Source: Dehalococcoidia bacterium
Lineage (GTDB): Bacteria; Chloroflexota; Dehalococcoidia; UBA2979
Length of the DNA stretch: 54,295 bases
Reading direction: 5' to 3'
NCBI GenBank assembly: GCA_020845735.1
Contig: JADLFF010000035.1
Location: forward strand, 1-54,295
Part shown: positions 33,578 to 41,705 of the stretch, one piece after another
Position numbering within the stretch: the first letter of the stretch is position 1
Layout of the letters: each line of letters opens with the position of its first letter
Translations under genes and position numbers: made by a program
The notes under the pieces: generated by a model
What the model was told of the DNA's origin: nothing
The model's database searches: none
Seen by the model: only the letters and a program-made list of their open reading frames with translations

Positions 33578-34706
33578 GGTGCCCTCGCTCTTTCACGCTC
33601 TGCAGGAATCGGTCGAACAGGAACTCAGTATCGTGAGGCCCCGGTGAGGCCTCGGAGTGATACTGGATGGAGAATACGGGCTCCTCGCGGTGCTGCAGCC
33701 CTTCGACAGTCCCGTCATTCAGGTGAATCTGGGCCACCTGCATCGGCCCGCTCAGCCGGTCCCCATCGACCGCGTATCCATGGTTCTGAGACGTAATGTA
33801 GACGCGACCGGTCAACTCGTCGCGCACGGGGTGGTTCGCGCCTCGATGCCCGAACTTCAGCTTGTACGTCGCCGCCCCGAAGAGCCGCCCCAGCACCTGG
33901 TGTCCGAGGCAGATCCCCATGATCGGCGTGCGACCGACCAGCCCTCGAGTGGTGGACACCACGTGATCGAGGAGCATCGGGTCGCCCGGGCCGGGGGAGA
34001 TGAGCACGCCATCGGGGTTCAGCCCGAGGATGGTCTCGGCATCGGTGTCGTGGGGGACCGCGGTCACGGTGCAGCCTCGGCGGCGGAGGTGGCGCAGGAT
34101 GTTGCGCTTCACCCCGAGGTCGAGCACGACCACGTGTGGGCGCGGGCCGTCGTCCGGCAGGGAGATCGCGGGGTCCTCGAAGTCGAACGCTGTCGAGGTG
34201 GACACCGCGGCCACATAGTCCTTCGAGCCGTAGTCGGGTTCTGAGCGCAGGCGAGCGAGCGCCTGCGCGGGTGTCTCGTCGCGCGTGATCGTGCCCATCA
34301 GGACGCCGTGCGTGCGCAGCTTCCGAGTCAGCGCGCGCGTGTCCACCTCGGCGAGGCCGGCGATGCCTGCAGCGCGCAAGTACTCGTCGAGGGTGGCCGT
34401 GCTCTGCCAGTGGCTCGGCAGGTCGGTGGCCTCGCGCACGATGAAGCCCTGCACCTGCAGCTGCGAACTCTCCACGTCGCCCGAGTTCGTGCCGTAGTTC
34501 CCCTGGATGGGGTATGTCATCGTGAGGATCTGTCCCGCGTAGGAGGGGTCGGTCAGCGCCTCCTGGTACCCCATCATCGAGGTGTTGAAGACGACCTCGC
34601 CGCTCGTGCGCACGTCCGCACCGATGCCCACGCCCTCGAAGACGCTGCCGTCCGCCAGCACCAGGCGCGCCGGTGGCCGCCGTCCGTTCAGCAACCCATC
34701 ACTCAC
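33567..34706 (-). CDS. carA: Carbamoyl-phosphate synthase small (glutaminase) subunit
   Basis: Hydrolyses glutamine and channels ammonia to CarB. 379 residues. N-terminal domain: LVLADGSVFEGVGIG, VVFNTSMMGYQEALTDPSYAGQILTMTYP, GNYGTNSGDVESS. C-terminal class I amidotransferase: PHVVVLDLGVKRNILRHL, ISPGPGDP, the nucleophile Cys in MGICLGHQVLGR, and the His-Glu pair in YHSEASPGPHDTEFLFDRF. The GTG start at 34706 overlaps the pyrC stop by 4 nt; the longer upstream frame lies within pyrC and has no ribosome site. Confidence 0.96.
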   Translation of the reverse strand: MSDGLLNGRRPPARLVLADGSVFEGVGIGADVRTSGEVVFNTSMMGYQEALTDPSYAGQILTMTYPIQGNYGTNSGDVESSQLQVQGFIVREATDLPSHWQSTATLDEYLRAAGIAGLAEVDTRALTRKLRTHGVLMGTITRDETPAQALARLRSEPDYGSKDYVAAVSTSTAFDFEDPAISLPDDGPRPHVVVLDLGVKRNILRHLRRRGCTVTAVPHDTDAETILGLNPDGVLISPGPGDPMLLDHVVSTTRGLVGRTPIMGICLGHQVLGRLFGAATYKLKFGHRGANHPVRDELTGRVYITSQNHGYAVDGDRLSGPMQVAQIHLNDGTVEGLQHREEPVFSIQYHSEASPGPHDTEFLFDRFLQSVKERGHHAS

Positions 34707-36049
34707 AGGGCGGCCACGCTCTCGAGTCGGTGGACCACCCGCCCGGCTGCGATCGTCGCTACCACCTGCCCCGTCAATTCCCGCCCTCCGAGGGGCGTGT
34801 TGCGTCCCATCGACAGGAACCGCGCGGGCTCCACCGTCCACCGTGTCGCCGGGTCGAGAATCGCGATGTCGGCGACCGCACCGGGCGCCAGCGTGCCCAA
34901 CCCCTCGAGGCCGGGCTGCCGGTCGAGCTGCCACGCGCGCACGGGCCCGATGGTCAGCCGCTCGATGAGCAACGGCAGGTCGAGGTCGCCCTCGGTGACC
35001 AGCGTCATGCAGAGGCCGAATGCGGTTTCGAGCCCGCTGATGCCCGCGGCCGCGACATCGAACTCGATCTCTTTGTCCATGCGCGCGTGCGGCGCGTGGT
35101 CGGTGGCGATCGCCTCGATCACGCCGTCGCGGAGCGCCGCTCGCAACGCCGCCACGTCTGAGTGCTCACGCAAGGGCGGGTTCACCTTCGCATCCGTGTT
35201 GTAGCGCAGGTGCGTGTAGTCGGCTCCGAACCCGAACGCTACCTCCTCGTGGGTGAGCACGAGGTGATGCGGGGTGACCTCGGCGGTCACGTGCGCCCCC
35301 CGCGCGCGCGCCGCCCGGATGAGGGCCACTGACCCGGCCGAGGACACGTGGGCGATGTGCAGGTGCGCCCCGGAGAGCTCCGCGAGGGCAATGTCGCGCG
35401 CCACCATCGTCTCCTCGGCGCTGGCGGGGCGCCCTCGGAGGCCCATCCGCGTCGCCACCCAGCCCTCGTGCATGTGGCCGTCGCGCACCAGCGAGGGGTC
35501 CTCGCAGTGCTGGGAGATGGGCAGCCCGAAGGCTGTCGAGTACTCGAGGGCGTGGCGCATCAGGCTCGGGTCAGCGACGGCGTCCCCATCGTCCGAGAGC
35601 GCGACGGCACCGGCCGCCTGCAGCTCGCCCGCGGGGGCCAGCTCGGCGCCCGCCCGCCCTCGAGTGATGCACCCGATCGGGAGCACGCGCACGGTGGCGG
35701 TCTCCGCCTCGCGGAGCACCGACTCGATGGCCGCGCGGCTATCGAGGGGCGGGTTCGTGTTCGGCATCGCGCACACGGTCGTGAATCCACCGGCGGCGGC
35801 GGCCGCGGTCCCGGTGCGGATCGTCTCTTTGTACGTGAACCCGGGCTCGCGGAGGTGCGTGTGGAGGTCGACGAAGCCGGGAGTCACCACCAGGCCCGTG
35901 GCGTCGATGCGGTCGGCATCGATGACCGCGCTGCCCTCGTCAGGCCCGACCCGCGAGATGCGCCCGTCGACGATGACGACATCGGCGATGCCGTCACGCC
36001 CGAGGCCAGGGTCGATGACACGCGCGTTGTGAATCGCCAGGGTGCTCAC
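34703..36049 (-). CDS. pyrC: Dihydroorotase
   Basis: Cyclises carbamoyl aspartate to dihydroorotate. 448 residues, the long type I (Bacillus-like) form of the amidohydrolase fold. The metal site HxH is in DLHTHLREPGFTYKE (His63, His65), followed by CAMPNTNPPLDS, ISQHCEDPSLV, LHIAHVSSAGS and the catalytic Asp in ATDHAPHARMDKEIEF. The C-terminal PARFLSMGRNTPLGGRELTGQVVATIAAG closes the beta-sandwich. The GTG start overlaps the pyrB stop by 4 nt. Confidence 0.96.
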   Translation of the reverse strand: MSTLAIHNARVIDPGLGRDGIADVVIVDGRISRVGPDEGSAVIDADRIDATGLVVTPGFVDLHTHLREPGFTYKETIRTGTAAAAAGGFTTVCAMPNTNPPLDSRAAIESVLREAETATVRVLPIGCITRGRAGAELAPAGELQAAGAVALSDDGDAVADPSLMRHALEYSTAFGLPISQHCEDPSLVRDGHMHEGWVATRMGLRGRPASAEETMVARDIALAELSGAHLHIAHVSSAGSVALIRAARARGAHVTAEVTPHHLVLTHEEVAFGFGADYTHLRYNTDAKVNPPLREHSDVAALRAALRDGVIEAIATDHAPHARMDKEIEFDVAAAGISGLETAFGLCMTLVTEGDLDLPLLIERLTIGPVRAWQLDRQPGLEGLGTLAPGAVADIAILDPATRWTVEPARFLSMGRNTPLGGRELTGQVVATIAAGRVVHRLESVAAL

Positions 36050-37080
36050 CTCGAGCCCCCATCCACGTCGCCCGGCGCGTACCCGGCGAGGAGATAGAGG
36101 AGGGCCATGCGCACCGCGACGCCGTTCGTGACCTGCTCCTCGATGATTGAGCGGTCGCCGGTCGCCACGTCGGCGGCGATCTCCACGCCCTCGTTCTTGG
36201 GCCCGGGGTGCATCAGGATGTGGTCCGGGTGCGCCCTCGCGAGGCGCTGCGCGGTGACCTGGTAGCGCCGCGCGTACTCACCCACCGAGGGGAGCAGCCC
36301 GCCCTGCTGGCGCTCGCTCTGGAGGCGCAGCGCCATGACGATGTGGGCGCCCTCGATGGCGCGCTCGATGTCCGTCTCGACCGTCACGGGCGGCAGGGCG
36401 CTCTCGGCGTGCGCCGGCCGCTCCGATGCCCGCAGCCCGCGCGGCAGCAGCGTCGGCGGTCCGCACACGACCACGCGCGCACCGAGGGCCGTCAGGCCCC
36501 ACATGTCGGAGCGCGCGACTCGGGAGTGGGAGATGTCGCCGACCATCACCACGCGCTTCCCGGCCAGGTCGCCGAAGTGCTGGCGCATCGTGTACAGGTC
36601 GAGGAGGGCCTGCGTCGGGTGGGCGTGCGCGCCGTCACCCGCGTTGATGATCGAGGCATCCGTGTGCTCCGCTGCGAGATAGGCCGCTCCCGCCGAGGAG
36701 TGCCGCATCACGATGACATCCGCGCGCATCGCTCGCAGGGTGCGCACGGTATCGATGAGCGACTCGCCCTTCTGCACCGACGACATCGCGGCGGTGAGCG
36801 AAATCACGTCGGCGCCGAGGGCCTTGCCGGCCAGCTCGAACGAGGCGCGCGTGCGCGTCGAGGGCTCGTAGAAGAGGTTGACCACCGTGCGCCCTCGGAG
36901 GGCGGGGACACGGGCGATGCGCCGGTCGAGGATCTCCCGCATCGAGTCGGCGGTGTCGAGGACCGCCTCGATCTCGTCGCGGCCGAAGTTGTCGAGGTCG
37001 AGGATGTGCTGATGGCGCCACGCCGGCGCGGGCCTCGAGGAGGTGGGCGCGCCCGCCGATGGCATGGTCTCCGTGGTCAC
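36046..37080 (-). CDS. pyrB: Aspartate carbamoyltransferase catalytic subunit
   Basis: Joins carbamoyl phosphate and aspartate, the committed step of pyrimidine synthesis. 344 residues with a 25-residue N-terminal extension. Carbamoyl-phosphate loop [15 protein letters not shown] (74-83), the neighbouring-subunit loop [46 protein letters not shown] and the C-terminal [11 protein letters not shown] are all present. No pyrI regulatory subunit is nearby. The GTG start overlaps the pyrR stop by 4 nt (GTGA). Confidence 0.96.
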   Translation of the reverse strand: MTTETMPSAGAPTSSRPAPAWRHQHILDLDNFGRDEIEAVLDTADSMREILDRRIARVPALRGRTVVNLFYEPSTRTRASFELAGKALGADVISLTAAMSSVQKGESLIDTVRTLRAMRADVIVMRHSSAGAAYLAAEHTDASIINAGDGAHAHPTQALLDLYTMRQHFGDLAGKRVVMVGDISHSRVARSDMWGLTALGARVVVCGPPTLLPRGLRASERPAHAESALPPVTVETDIERAIEGAHIVMALRLQSERQQGGLLPSVGEYARRYQVTAQRLARAHPDHILMHPGPKNEGVEIAADVATGDRSIIEEQVTNGVAVRMALLYLLAGYAPGDVDGGSR

Positions 37081-37646
37081 TGCACGCCCCCCCTCGAGAC
37101 GACCAGGACGGCATCCCGCCCATCGACCTCCTCGAGGAGGACGCGCACGTCGTCCCCGGGGCTCGTCGGGATGTTCTTGCCGACCATGTCGGCGCGGATG
37201 GGGAGTTCGCGGTGACCGCGGTCCACGAGGACCGCGAGCCGCACGACGTTCGGACGGCCGAAGTCGTTCAACGCATCGAGCGCGGCGCGCACCGTCCGCC
37301 CGGTGTAGAGCACGTCATCCACGAGAACCACGCTGCGGCCGTCGATGCGCGGGAGGTCGCTCGGCAGCGGCGCCGAGCGCAGGCCGCGCTGCGCGAAGTC
37401 GTCGCGGTGGAGGGTCACATCGAGGGCGCCACAGTCGGGCCTCGTCCCCTCGAACGTGGCGATGGCGTTCGCCAGCCGCTCGGCGAGCGTGGCGCCGCGC
37501 CGGCGGATCCCGACGAGCACCAGGCCCTCGGTGCCGCCGTTCGCCTCGACCACCTCGTGCGCGAGGCGATTCACGGCCCGGCGCACCGCGGCCTCGTCGA
37601 GGAGGAGCGCGTGCGGCTCGGCCGCGACGCCGGGCTGCTCAGGCAT
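37077..37646 (-). CDS. pyrR: PyrR, RNA-binding pyrimidine regulator
   Basis: 189 residues of type I PRTase fold. The PRPP loop [21 protein letters not shown] is clear, as are [21 protein letters not shown] and [18 protein letters not shown]. PyrR binds pyr leader RNA when UMP is high. It is the first gene of the operon. Its ribosome site GGGAGG lies 7 nt before the ATG, inside the 3' arm of the attenuator hairpin, with only seven T residues between hairpin and ATG, and a leader ORF from upstream ends inside its first codons. So its translation is expected to depend on the leader structure. Confidence 0.95.
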   Translation of the reverse strand: MPEQPGVAAEPHALLLDEAAVRRAVNRLAHEVVEANGGTEGLVLVGIRRRGATLAERLANAIATFEGTRPDCGALDVTLHRDDFAQRGLRSAPLPSDLPRIDGRSVVLVDDVLYTGRTVRAALDALNDFGRPNVVRLAVLVDRGHRELPIRADMVGKNIPTSPGDDVRVLLEEVDGRDAVLVVSRGGVQ

Positions 37647-37773
37647 AAAAAAACCTCCCGGCTGAACGGGAGGGGATGGAACGAACGGTGGGAGAGGTCT
37701 GATACCCCTCGGTGATGGGGAGCGAGGACTCCCGGGAGGGCGCCGGCGCGCACAGCAGGGCGGTAGTAGTCAT
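37639..37773 (-). CDS. 44-codon pyr leader ORF overlapping the start of pyrR
   Basis: ATG at 37773, stop TGA at 37641-37639, 8 nt past the A of the pyrR ATG. The product begins [17 protein letters not shown] and ends SAGRFFYA; the last Phe-Phe-Tyr codons are the attenuator T-run. GAAGGGA lies 7 nt upstream of the ATG and directly abuts a PyrR-type RNA hairpin. A ribosome translating this ORF would pass through and open the terminator hairpin and end at pyrR. In enteric pyrBI operons a leader peptide of the same length couples translation to attenuation; the parallel is functional, the sequences are not similar. Confidence 0.75.
   Translation of the reverse strand: MTTTALLCAPAPSRESSLPITEGYQTSPTVRSIPSRSAGRFFYA
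37647..37673 (-). terminator. Attenuator hairpin of the pyr operon, also sequesters the pyrR ribosome site
   Basis: On the minus strand CCTCCCG (37673-37667), loop TTCAGC and CGGGAGG (37660-37654) are followed at once by seven T residues (37653-37647) and then the pyrR ATG. This is a textbook intrinsic terminator. GGGAGG of the 3' arm is also the only plausible pyrR ribosome site, so the folded hairpin would block both transcription and translation. Confidence 0.85.
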
Positions 37774-37786
37774 CGATCGGTCCCTT

Positions 37787-37806
37787 CCCGGCCTCGCTGG
37801 ACCGGC
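37787..37806 (-). promoter_or_regulatory. PyrR-binding RNA hairpin in the pyr leader
   Basis: The transcript reads GGTCCAGCGAGGCC between CCGG arms, matching the loop consensus UCC-N-G-N-G-AGG of PyrR-binding sites. It folds as CCGG pairs, a bulged U, CC/GG pairs and a five-base loop AGCGA. The leader ORF ribosome site GAAGGGA begins immediately 3' of the stem, so bound PyrR would hinder leader translation. Confidence 0.8.
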
Positions 37807-37901
37807 TTAAAGAGCGTCCCGGCCAGCCTACCACCCGTCCAGTGGTTGACGGAAGTCTCCCCGGTGCACGTCGTGTGTGTTCACAACTTGCGGAAAACGT
37901 C

Positions 37902-37929
37902 TTGACAGACCTCACCCGATCGTTATGGT
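37902..37929 (+). promoter_or_regulatory. Sigma-70-type promoter, divergent from pyr
   Basis: TTGACA (37902-37907, perfect) and TATGGT (37924-37929) with a 16-bp spacer. Transcription starting near 37936 leaves about 50 nt before the small membrane-protein gene at 37986. Confidence 0.7.
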
Positions 37930-37985
37930 CGTCACTCGACCGATTATGGAGGGGGCCCACGCCTCCCTCCGAGGCGGGGGGCAGC

Positions 37986-38171
37986 ATGGCCGAGCGCAGG
38001 ATCTACGACCTGGCACGAGGGAAGTACGGCGTCATCGATGGGGCGGACGAGGTGGTCCCGGCCGTCGCGCCGCGTCGTGACGTCGAGTCGCTGACGGCGC
38101 TCATCCTCGGCGCGTTCGCCACCGGCGCCATCTCCGCCTACCTGCTCGGCCTGTACCTCATCGGCGGTTGA
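37986..38171 (+). CDS. Small single-pass membrane protein
   Basis: 61 residues. A charged N-terminus (MAERRIYDLARGKYGVIDGADEVVPAV) is followed by a C-terminal hydrophobic helix (LTALILGAFATGAISAYLLGLYLIGG). The ATG is preceded by GGCGGGGGG. It has its own good promoter, divergent from the pyr operon. Not recognised; a tail-anchored small membrane protein. Confidence 0.7.
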   Translation: MAERRIYDLARGKYGVIDGADEVVPAVAPRRDVESLTALILGAFATGAISAYLLGLYLIGG

Positions 38172-38178
38172 ACCCGGC

Positions 38179-38210
38179 CGCCGAGGGCGATCCGCCCCGG
38201 CGCCTCGGCG
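38179..38210. terminator. Hairpin between convergent genes
   Basis: CGCCGAGG (38179-38186) pairs with CCTCGGCG (38203-38210) over a 16-nt loop, exactly in the gap between the small membrane-protein gene and the convergent PAC2 gene. Confidence 0.4.
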
Positions 38211-38211
38211 C

Positions 38212-39123
38212 CTACGTGCTGCCGCCTTCGCGCTGCTCGCGCAAGAAGCGCTCCAGGTCCTCCACCATCGATGCGGGGTCCGGTAGCTCCGAGGGCCCCT
38301 GCTCCTGCGGCACACCCACGTCGTCGCCACCGCCCTCCGCGTCCTGCCGCGCCTCGATCTGACGTGACAGCGCCAGGGTTTCCGAGTCCTTGGCGACCTC
38401 GGCGGCGACCTGGGCATCGAAGCGTGCCGCGAAGACCTCGAGGTCGTGCAGCCCCAGCCCGAGGTGCAGCATCGGGTTCAGCCGCTCGAGGAGTGCCAGC
38501 GACCCCTTGGGGTTCGGCGAGGTGTTGAGGTAGTAGGGGATGTTGGCCCACATCGAGGCGGTGGGGATGCCACGGTCGCGGATCGCCTGGTTGAGGATGC
38601 CCACGATGCCCGTCGGCCCCTCATACCTCGAGACGGCGGGCTGCAGCCCGAGGAGCTGCTGCATCTGCTCGTCCGGCGAGGAGCCTGTCACGCGGACCGG
38701 CCGGGTGTGGGACACCTCGGCGAGGAGCGCCCCGAGGGTGATCACGCCCCACACCTTGAACTCGCGACAGACCTCGAGCACCGCGTCCGAGTAGGCTCGC
38801 CAGCCGAGGTGCGGCTCGATGCCCTCGAGCAGGATCACGTCGTGCTCGGTGCCCTCGATGCGCTGACCGGCAAACAGGTTCCGAGGCCACTCGATCTGGC
38901 GCTCACCACCCCGGTCGAGGCGCACGCGAGGTCGCGCCTGGGTGAAGTCGTAGAACTCCTCGGGGTCGATCTCCGCGAACGGCTCCTGGCGCCAGCGCCG
39001 TCGCACGAAGCGCACGGCGCTCGTGGCCGCCTCGCCGGCGTCGTTCCAGCCCGCAAACGCGGTCACGAGGATCGGCTCCCGGAGCTCGGGTCGAGAGGTG
39101 AAGTTGACATCTGGCACGGTCAC
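38212..39123 (-). CDS. PAC2-family protein (proteasome-assembly-chaperone-like)
   Basis: 303 residues. ILVTAFAGWNDAGEAATSAVRFVRRRW and FYDFTQARPRVRL are typical PAC2 starts, followed by VILLEGIEPHLGWRAYSDAVLEVCREFKVWGVITLGALLAEVSHTRPVRVTG and GIVGILNQAIRDRGIPTASMWANIPYYL. The last 60 residues are acidic and helical. PAC2 proteins in bacteria are of unknown role; they are named after eukaryotic proteasome chaperones and are also found in phyla without proteasomes. GTG start with GGAGG just upstream. Confidence 0.87.
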   Translation of the reverse strand: MTVPDVNFTSRPELREPILVTAFAGWNDAGEAATSAVRFVRRRWRQEPFAEIDPEEFYDFTQARPRVRLDRGGERQIEWPRNLFAGQRIEGTEHDVILLEGIEPHLGWRAYSDAVLEVCREFKVWGVITLGALLAEVSHTRPVRVTGSSPDEQMQQLLGLQPAVSRYEGPTGIVGILNQAIRDRGIPTASMWANIPYYLNTSPNPKGSLALLERLNPMLHLGLGLHDLEVFAARFDAQVAAEVAKDSETLALSRQIEARQDAEGGGDDVGVPQEQGPSELPDPASMVEDLERFLREQREGGST

Positions 39124-39144
39124 GCGCCTCCGCTACGTGTTTTC

Positions 39145-39173
39145 AGTCTAGTCGGCCCTTGCGAGGGGGTCAC
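39145..39173 (-). promoter_or_regulatory. Promoter of the PAC2 gene
   Basis: On the minus strand GTGACC (39173-39168; four of six) and TAGACT (39150-39145; four of six) with a 17-bp spacer; start site expected about 15 nt upstream of the PAC2 start codon. Confidence 0.45.
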
Positions 39174-39261
39174 CGCGTGCACCCGGACAGCGCGGGGTGC
39201 GGGCCTCGCCGCGGGCGTGATGCGGGCCTCGCCGCGAGCGTGATGCGGGCCTCGGATGGCC

Positions 39262-40551
39262 TCAGTCGAGGGCTCGCAGCGGGCGCTGGAGGACGGCAAT
39301 CGCGACCGCGCTCGCGAGCATGACGCCGCCCACGATGGGGAACAGCAGCTCGAGGCTCATCACCTGTCCGAGGAGCCCGAACGCCAGCCCCGAGGTCTGC
39401 GCCAGCCCCTGCGCGAGGAAGAGCAGCGCGGTCACTCGCCCGAGGAGCGACCTCGGGACGACGTTCTGGAGAATGGCGGTGCCCACGGTCTGCTGGAGCT
39501 GGAACGCGAGGCCGCCGAAGAACATCGCGGCACCCGTGAGGGGAATCGACCTCGAGAAGGCGTACACGACGACGGCGACGCCGTAGAGCACGCCCGCGCC
39601 GATGAAGAGGCGGCCCTTGCCTCGATAGCCGCCGCGCATCATGAGCAGCAGCGACGCTCCGATCATGCCCGCGGACCAGAACACGGTGAGCCGGCTCCAC
39701 CCCGCCGGCCCGAGGTCCATCACGTCGCGCATCCATGCCGCGCCGAGCGTCCACAGCACGTTCATCCCGCCGAAGACGGCGATCCACATCAGCAGCACGG
39801 TCCAGCGCACGGCCGGGTCGACGCGCAGGTAGCCGATGCCGTCCTGCACGTTGGCGAGGAGCGAGCGCCCGGCAGCGTCGACGTCGGCGGGGCCGGCGCG
39901 CAGGTGGAGCCTCCAGAGCAGGCCCACAATGACGAGGTGCGGCACGACGCCGATCGCGTAGGTGAGGCCGAACCCGAGCGCCTCGACGAGTGTGCCGCCG
40001 AGGACGTTCGCGACGAGCATGACGAGCGCCATCGCGAGCCAGTTCATCGTGACGGCGCTGGTCAGTTGCGCGGGCGGCACCACATCGCTGACCAGCGCGG
40101 TCCTCGAGGGCAGGTCCTGCGCGTTCATCAGGCCGAACGTCGCGAACAGCAGCATGACCGGGATCAGCCACGCGCCGCCTTCCTCGACGCCGGGGAGCGA
40201 CAGCACGATCGCGGTGATCCCGACGAGCACCGCGCCCGCGAGGTGGCTCGCGATCAGCGTGGTGCGCCTCGGATAGCGGTCGGCCAGCGCACCGCCGAAC
40301 AGCGACCACCCGAGGAACGCGAGGCCGTTGACCGTCGCCAGCACGCCGAGGAACAGCACGCGCCGGTCCTCGGGCGCCGCAGCGTTCACGTACCAGGCCT
40401 GGGAGAACCAGAGGATCGGCCCGCGCAGCCCCGAGAACAGCTGGGTCAGCAGGATGATGCGGAAGTCGTGCAGCGCCAGCAACGACGGCTCGCGCGGGGG
40501 CGCGGTGGTCGAGGCAGCGGTCGCCGTCGAGGAGGCCTCGGTGAGCGCCAT
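39262..40551 (-). CDS. MFS transporter (enterobactin-exporter-like group)
   Basis: 429 residues with about twelve hydrophobic helices. FRIILLTQLFSGLRGPILWFSQAWYVN starts the first helix. The cytoplasmic loop GGALADRYPRRTTLIASHLAGA is the MFS motif A (G-x-x-x-D-R-x-x-R-R). The second half begins after RVDPAVRWTVLLMWIAVFGG. Probably an exporter of a small compound; substrate unknown. An ATG at 40551 with a TACATT 6 nt upstream is preferred to a GTG one codon earlier. Confidence 0.88.
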   Translation of the reverse strand: MALTEASSTATAASTTAPPREPSLLALHDFRIILLTQLFSGLRGPILWFSQAWYVNAAAPEDRRVLFLGVLATVNGLAFLGWSLFGGALADRYPRRTTLIASHLAGAVLVGITAIVLSLPGVEEGGAWLIPVMLLFATFGLMNAQDLPSRTALVSDVVPPAQLTSAVTMNWLAMALVMLVANVLGGTLVEALGFGLTYAIGVVPHLVIVGLLWRLHLRAGPADVDAAGRSLLANVQDGIGYLRVDPAVRWTVLLMWIAVFGGMNVLWTLGAAWMRDVMDLGPAGWSRLTVFWSAGMIGASLLLMMRGGYRGKGRLFIGAGVLYGVAVVVYAFSRSIPLTGAAMFFGGLAFQLQQTVGTAILQNVVPRSLLGRVTALLFLAQGLAQTSGLAFGLLGQVMSLELLFPIVGGVMLASAVAIAVLQRPLRALD

Positions 40552-40557
40552 CACGAG

Positions 40558-40563
40558 AATGTA
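40558..40563 (-). promoter_or_regulatory. Possible leaderless -10 element of the MFS gene
   Basis: TACATT on the minus strand, 6 nt before the ATG; no ribosome site. One of five such placements in the window. Confidence 0.35.
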
Positions 40564-40629
40564 GCGCCCACCGGGCTCACGCGCCTCGCATCGCAGGGCG
40601 CGCCTGACGCGCGGACGGTCGGTCGGGGG

Positions 40630-41109
40630 CTACTCGGGCGGGAGGACGGCCTCCACCTGGTCGAGGTGGCCGTGGTCGTGGTACGGGCCACCGCGCATGA
40701 TCGAGTCGCCGACTTCGATCTCGCCGGGCTGGTAGCCGGCCGGGATCTTCTCGCGCAGGATCTCGCGCGATACGTCCCGCACGGCCTTGATCGCCGCCTG
40801 GTGCCCCGCCAGCACTTCGTCCAGGAGTTCGCGCACCGACTTGTCCGATCGTTCCGCGACCTGGTCGTGGTTGATCTCGTCGATGCTGCGCGGTGCCGCT
40901 GCGGGAGTCCCGGCCCTGTGCGCCTCGTATCGCGCGAGCACGCGGGCGACGCCATTGCCCCGCGCGGCGAGGTGGCTGAGGGCGTCCCGGACGCGCCACG
41001 TGCCCTCGGCGAGGGCTGTCTCGCCGTTCTCGAGGATGCGGTCCCACATCTCCTCGATGCGGTTATCGACGTCCTCGATGGCCTGGATGATCTGGTCGTG
41101 GTTCGCCAC
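40630..41109 (-). CDS. DinB-like four-helix metal-binding protein
   Basis: 159 residues. IIQAIEDVDNRIEEMWDRILENGETALAEGTWRVRDALSHLAARGNGVARVLARYEAHRAG has the helical bundle and 'W.vrd.lsHla' motif of DinB/maleylpyruvate-isomerase N-terminal proteins. Second His candidates are in EINHDQVA and the late YHDHGHLDQVEAVL. These would form the three-His metal site. Function unknown; relatives include thiol-dependent S-transferases. GTG start with GAAGGGCGG about 5 nt upstream. Confidence 0.8.
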   Translation of the reverse strand: MANHDQIIQAIEDVDNRIEEMWDRILENGETALAEGTWRVRDALSHLAARGNGVARVLARYEAHRAGTPAAAPRSIDEINHDQVAERSDKSVRELLDEVLAGHQAAIKAVRDVSREILREKIPAGYQPGEIEVGDSIMRGGPYHDHGHLDQVEAVLPPE

Positions 41110-41284
41110 GGACCCGCCCTTCTGGAACTCGCGCGGTGCCTCGAAATCGCCGCCACTATACGGGGATTCCCCATCCTCCGGGCCAGTTTGCACTCGTGGC
41201 GCGCGCGCCGAGGGGTTCCCCCGATGCGCCCGAGTCGATGCCCGGACGCCAATGGGATCGGGCAAGGATGCCCGGAGGTGTCCC

Positions 41285-41683
41285 ATGCGCGAGCTCCCTC
41301 CCGAGGACGAGCTACTGCGGCCTCGCGATCACGACCCCATCGTGACGGTGCCCGCGCACACCTGGCACTGCCTGTTCTGTGACCCCGATGGGCCGGTCAG
41401 CTTCCGCACCACGGTGGTCTGGATGGGCCCCAACACGACGGGGCCGCACGGGCGGTGCGCCCAGTGCGGGCAGAAGTACGCCCTGGCCTCGGATCCCGGG
41501 ATGCTCCTCCGCGACGCGCTCCCACCCATCGAGGTGGCGGGCCGCCTCGACCACTGCCGCCTCTGCGACGCCCCCGCCGAGGCCGGCGCGAAGCCCTCGG
41601 TGGCCTGGCGTGGGCCTCGAGGGCGCTGCGCCCGCTGCGGACAGGCCTACGTGCGCCCGGAACCCCAGTCGCGCGCGGCCTGA
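41285..41683 (+). CDS. Protein with two repeated zinc-ribbon units
   Basis: 132 residues. Two copies of the same layout are visible: WHCLFCDPDG...GPHGRCAQCGQKYAL (about residues 24-66) and DHCRLCDAPAE...GPRGRCARCGQAYVR (about 89-126). Each gives CxxC-x(n)-CxxCG, so two zinc ribbons from an internal duplication, with a short linker. There is no DNA-binding or enzyme domain besides. GGAGGTG lies a few nt before the ATG. Not recognised beyond this. Confidence 0.75.
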   Translation: MRELPPEDELLRPRDHDPIVTVPAHTWHCLFCDPDGPVSFRTTVVWMGPNTTGPHGRCAQCGQKYALASDPGMLLRDALPPIEVAGRLDHCRLCDAPAEAGAKPSVAWRGPRGRCARCGQAYVRPEPQSRAA

Positions 41684-41705
41684 CTCGAGGGGTGGCGGGC
41701 GACCG

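Noticed and set aside
37842-37985. Longer N-terminus for the small membrane protein at 37986
   Set aside because: The upstream in-frame ATG at 37842 lies before the promoter at 37902-37929 and has no ribosome site, so the shorter form is preferred.
39256-41382. 708-residue open frame antisense to the MFS and DinB-like genes
   Set aside because: Low-complexity Glu/Arg/His-rich translation caused by the complement of the transmembrane gene; no supporting signals.
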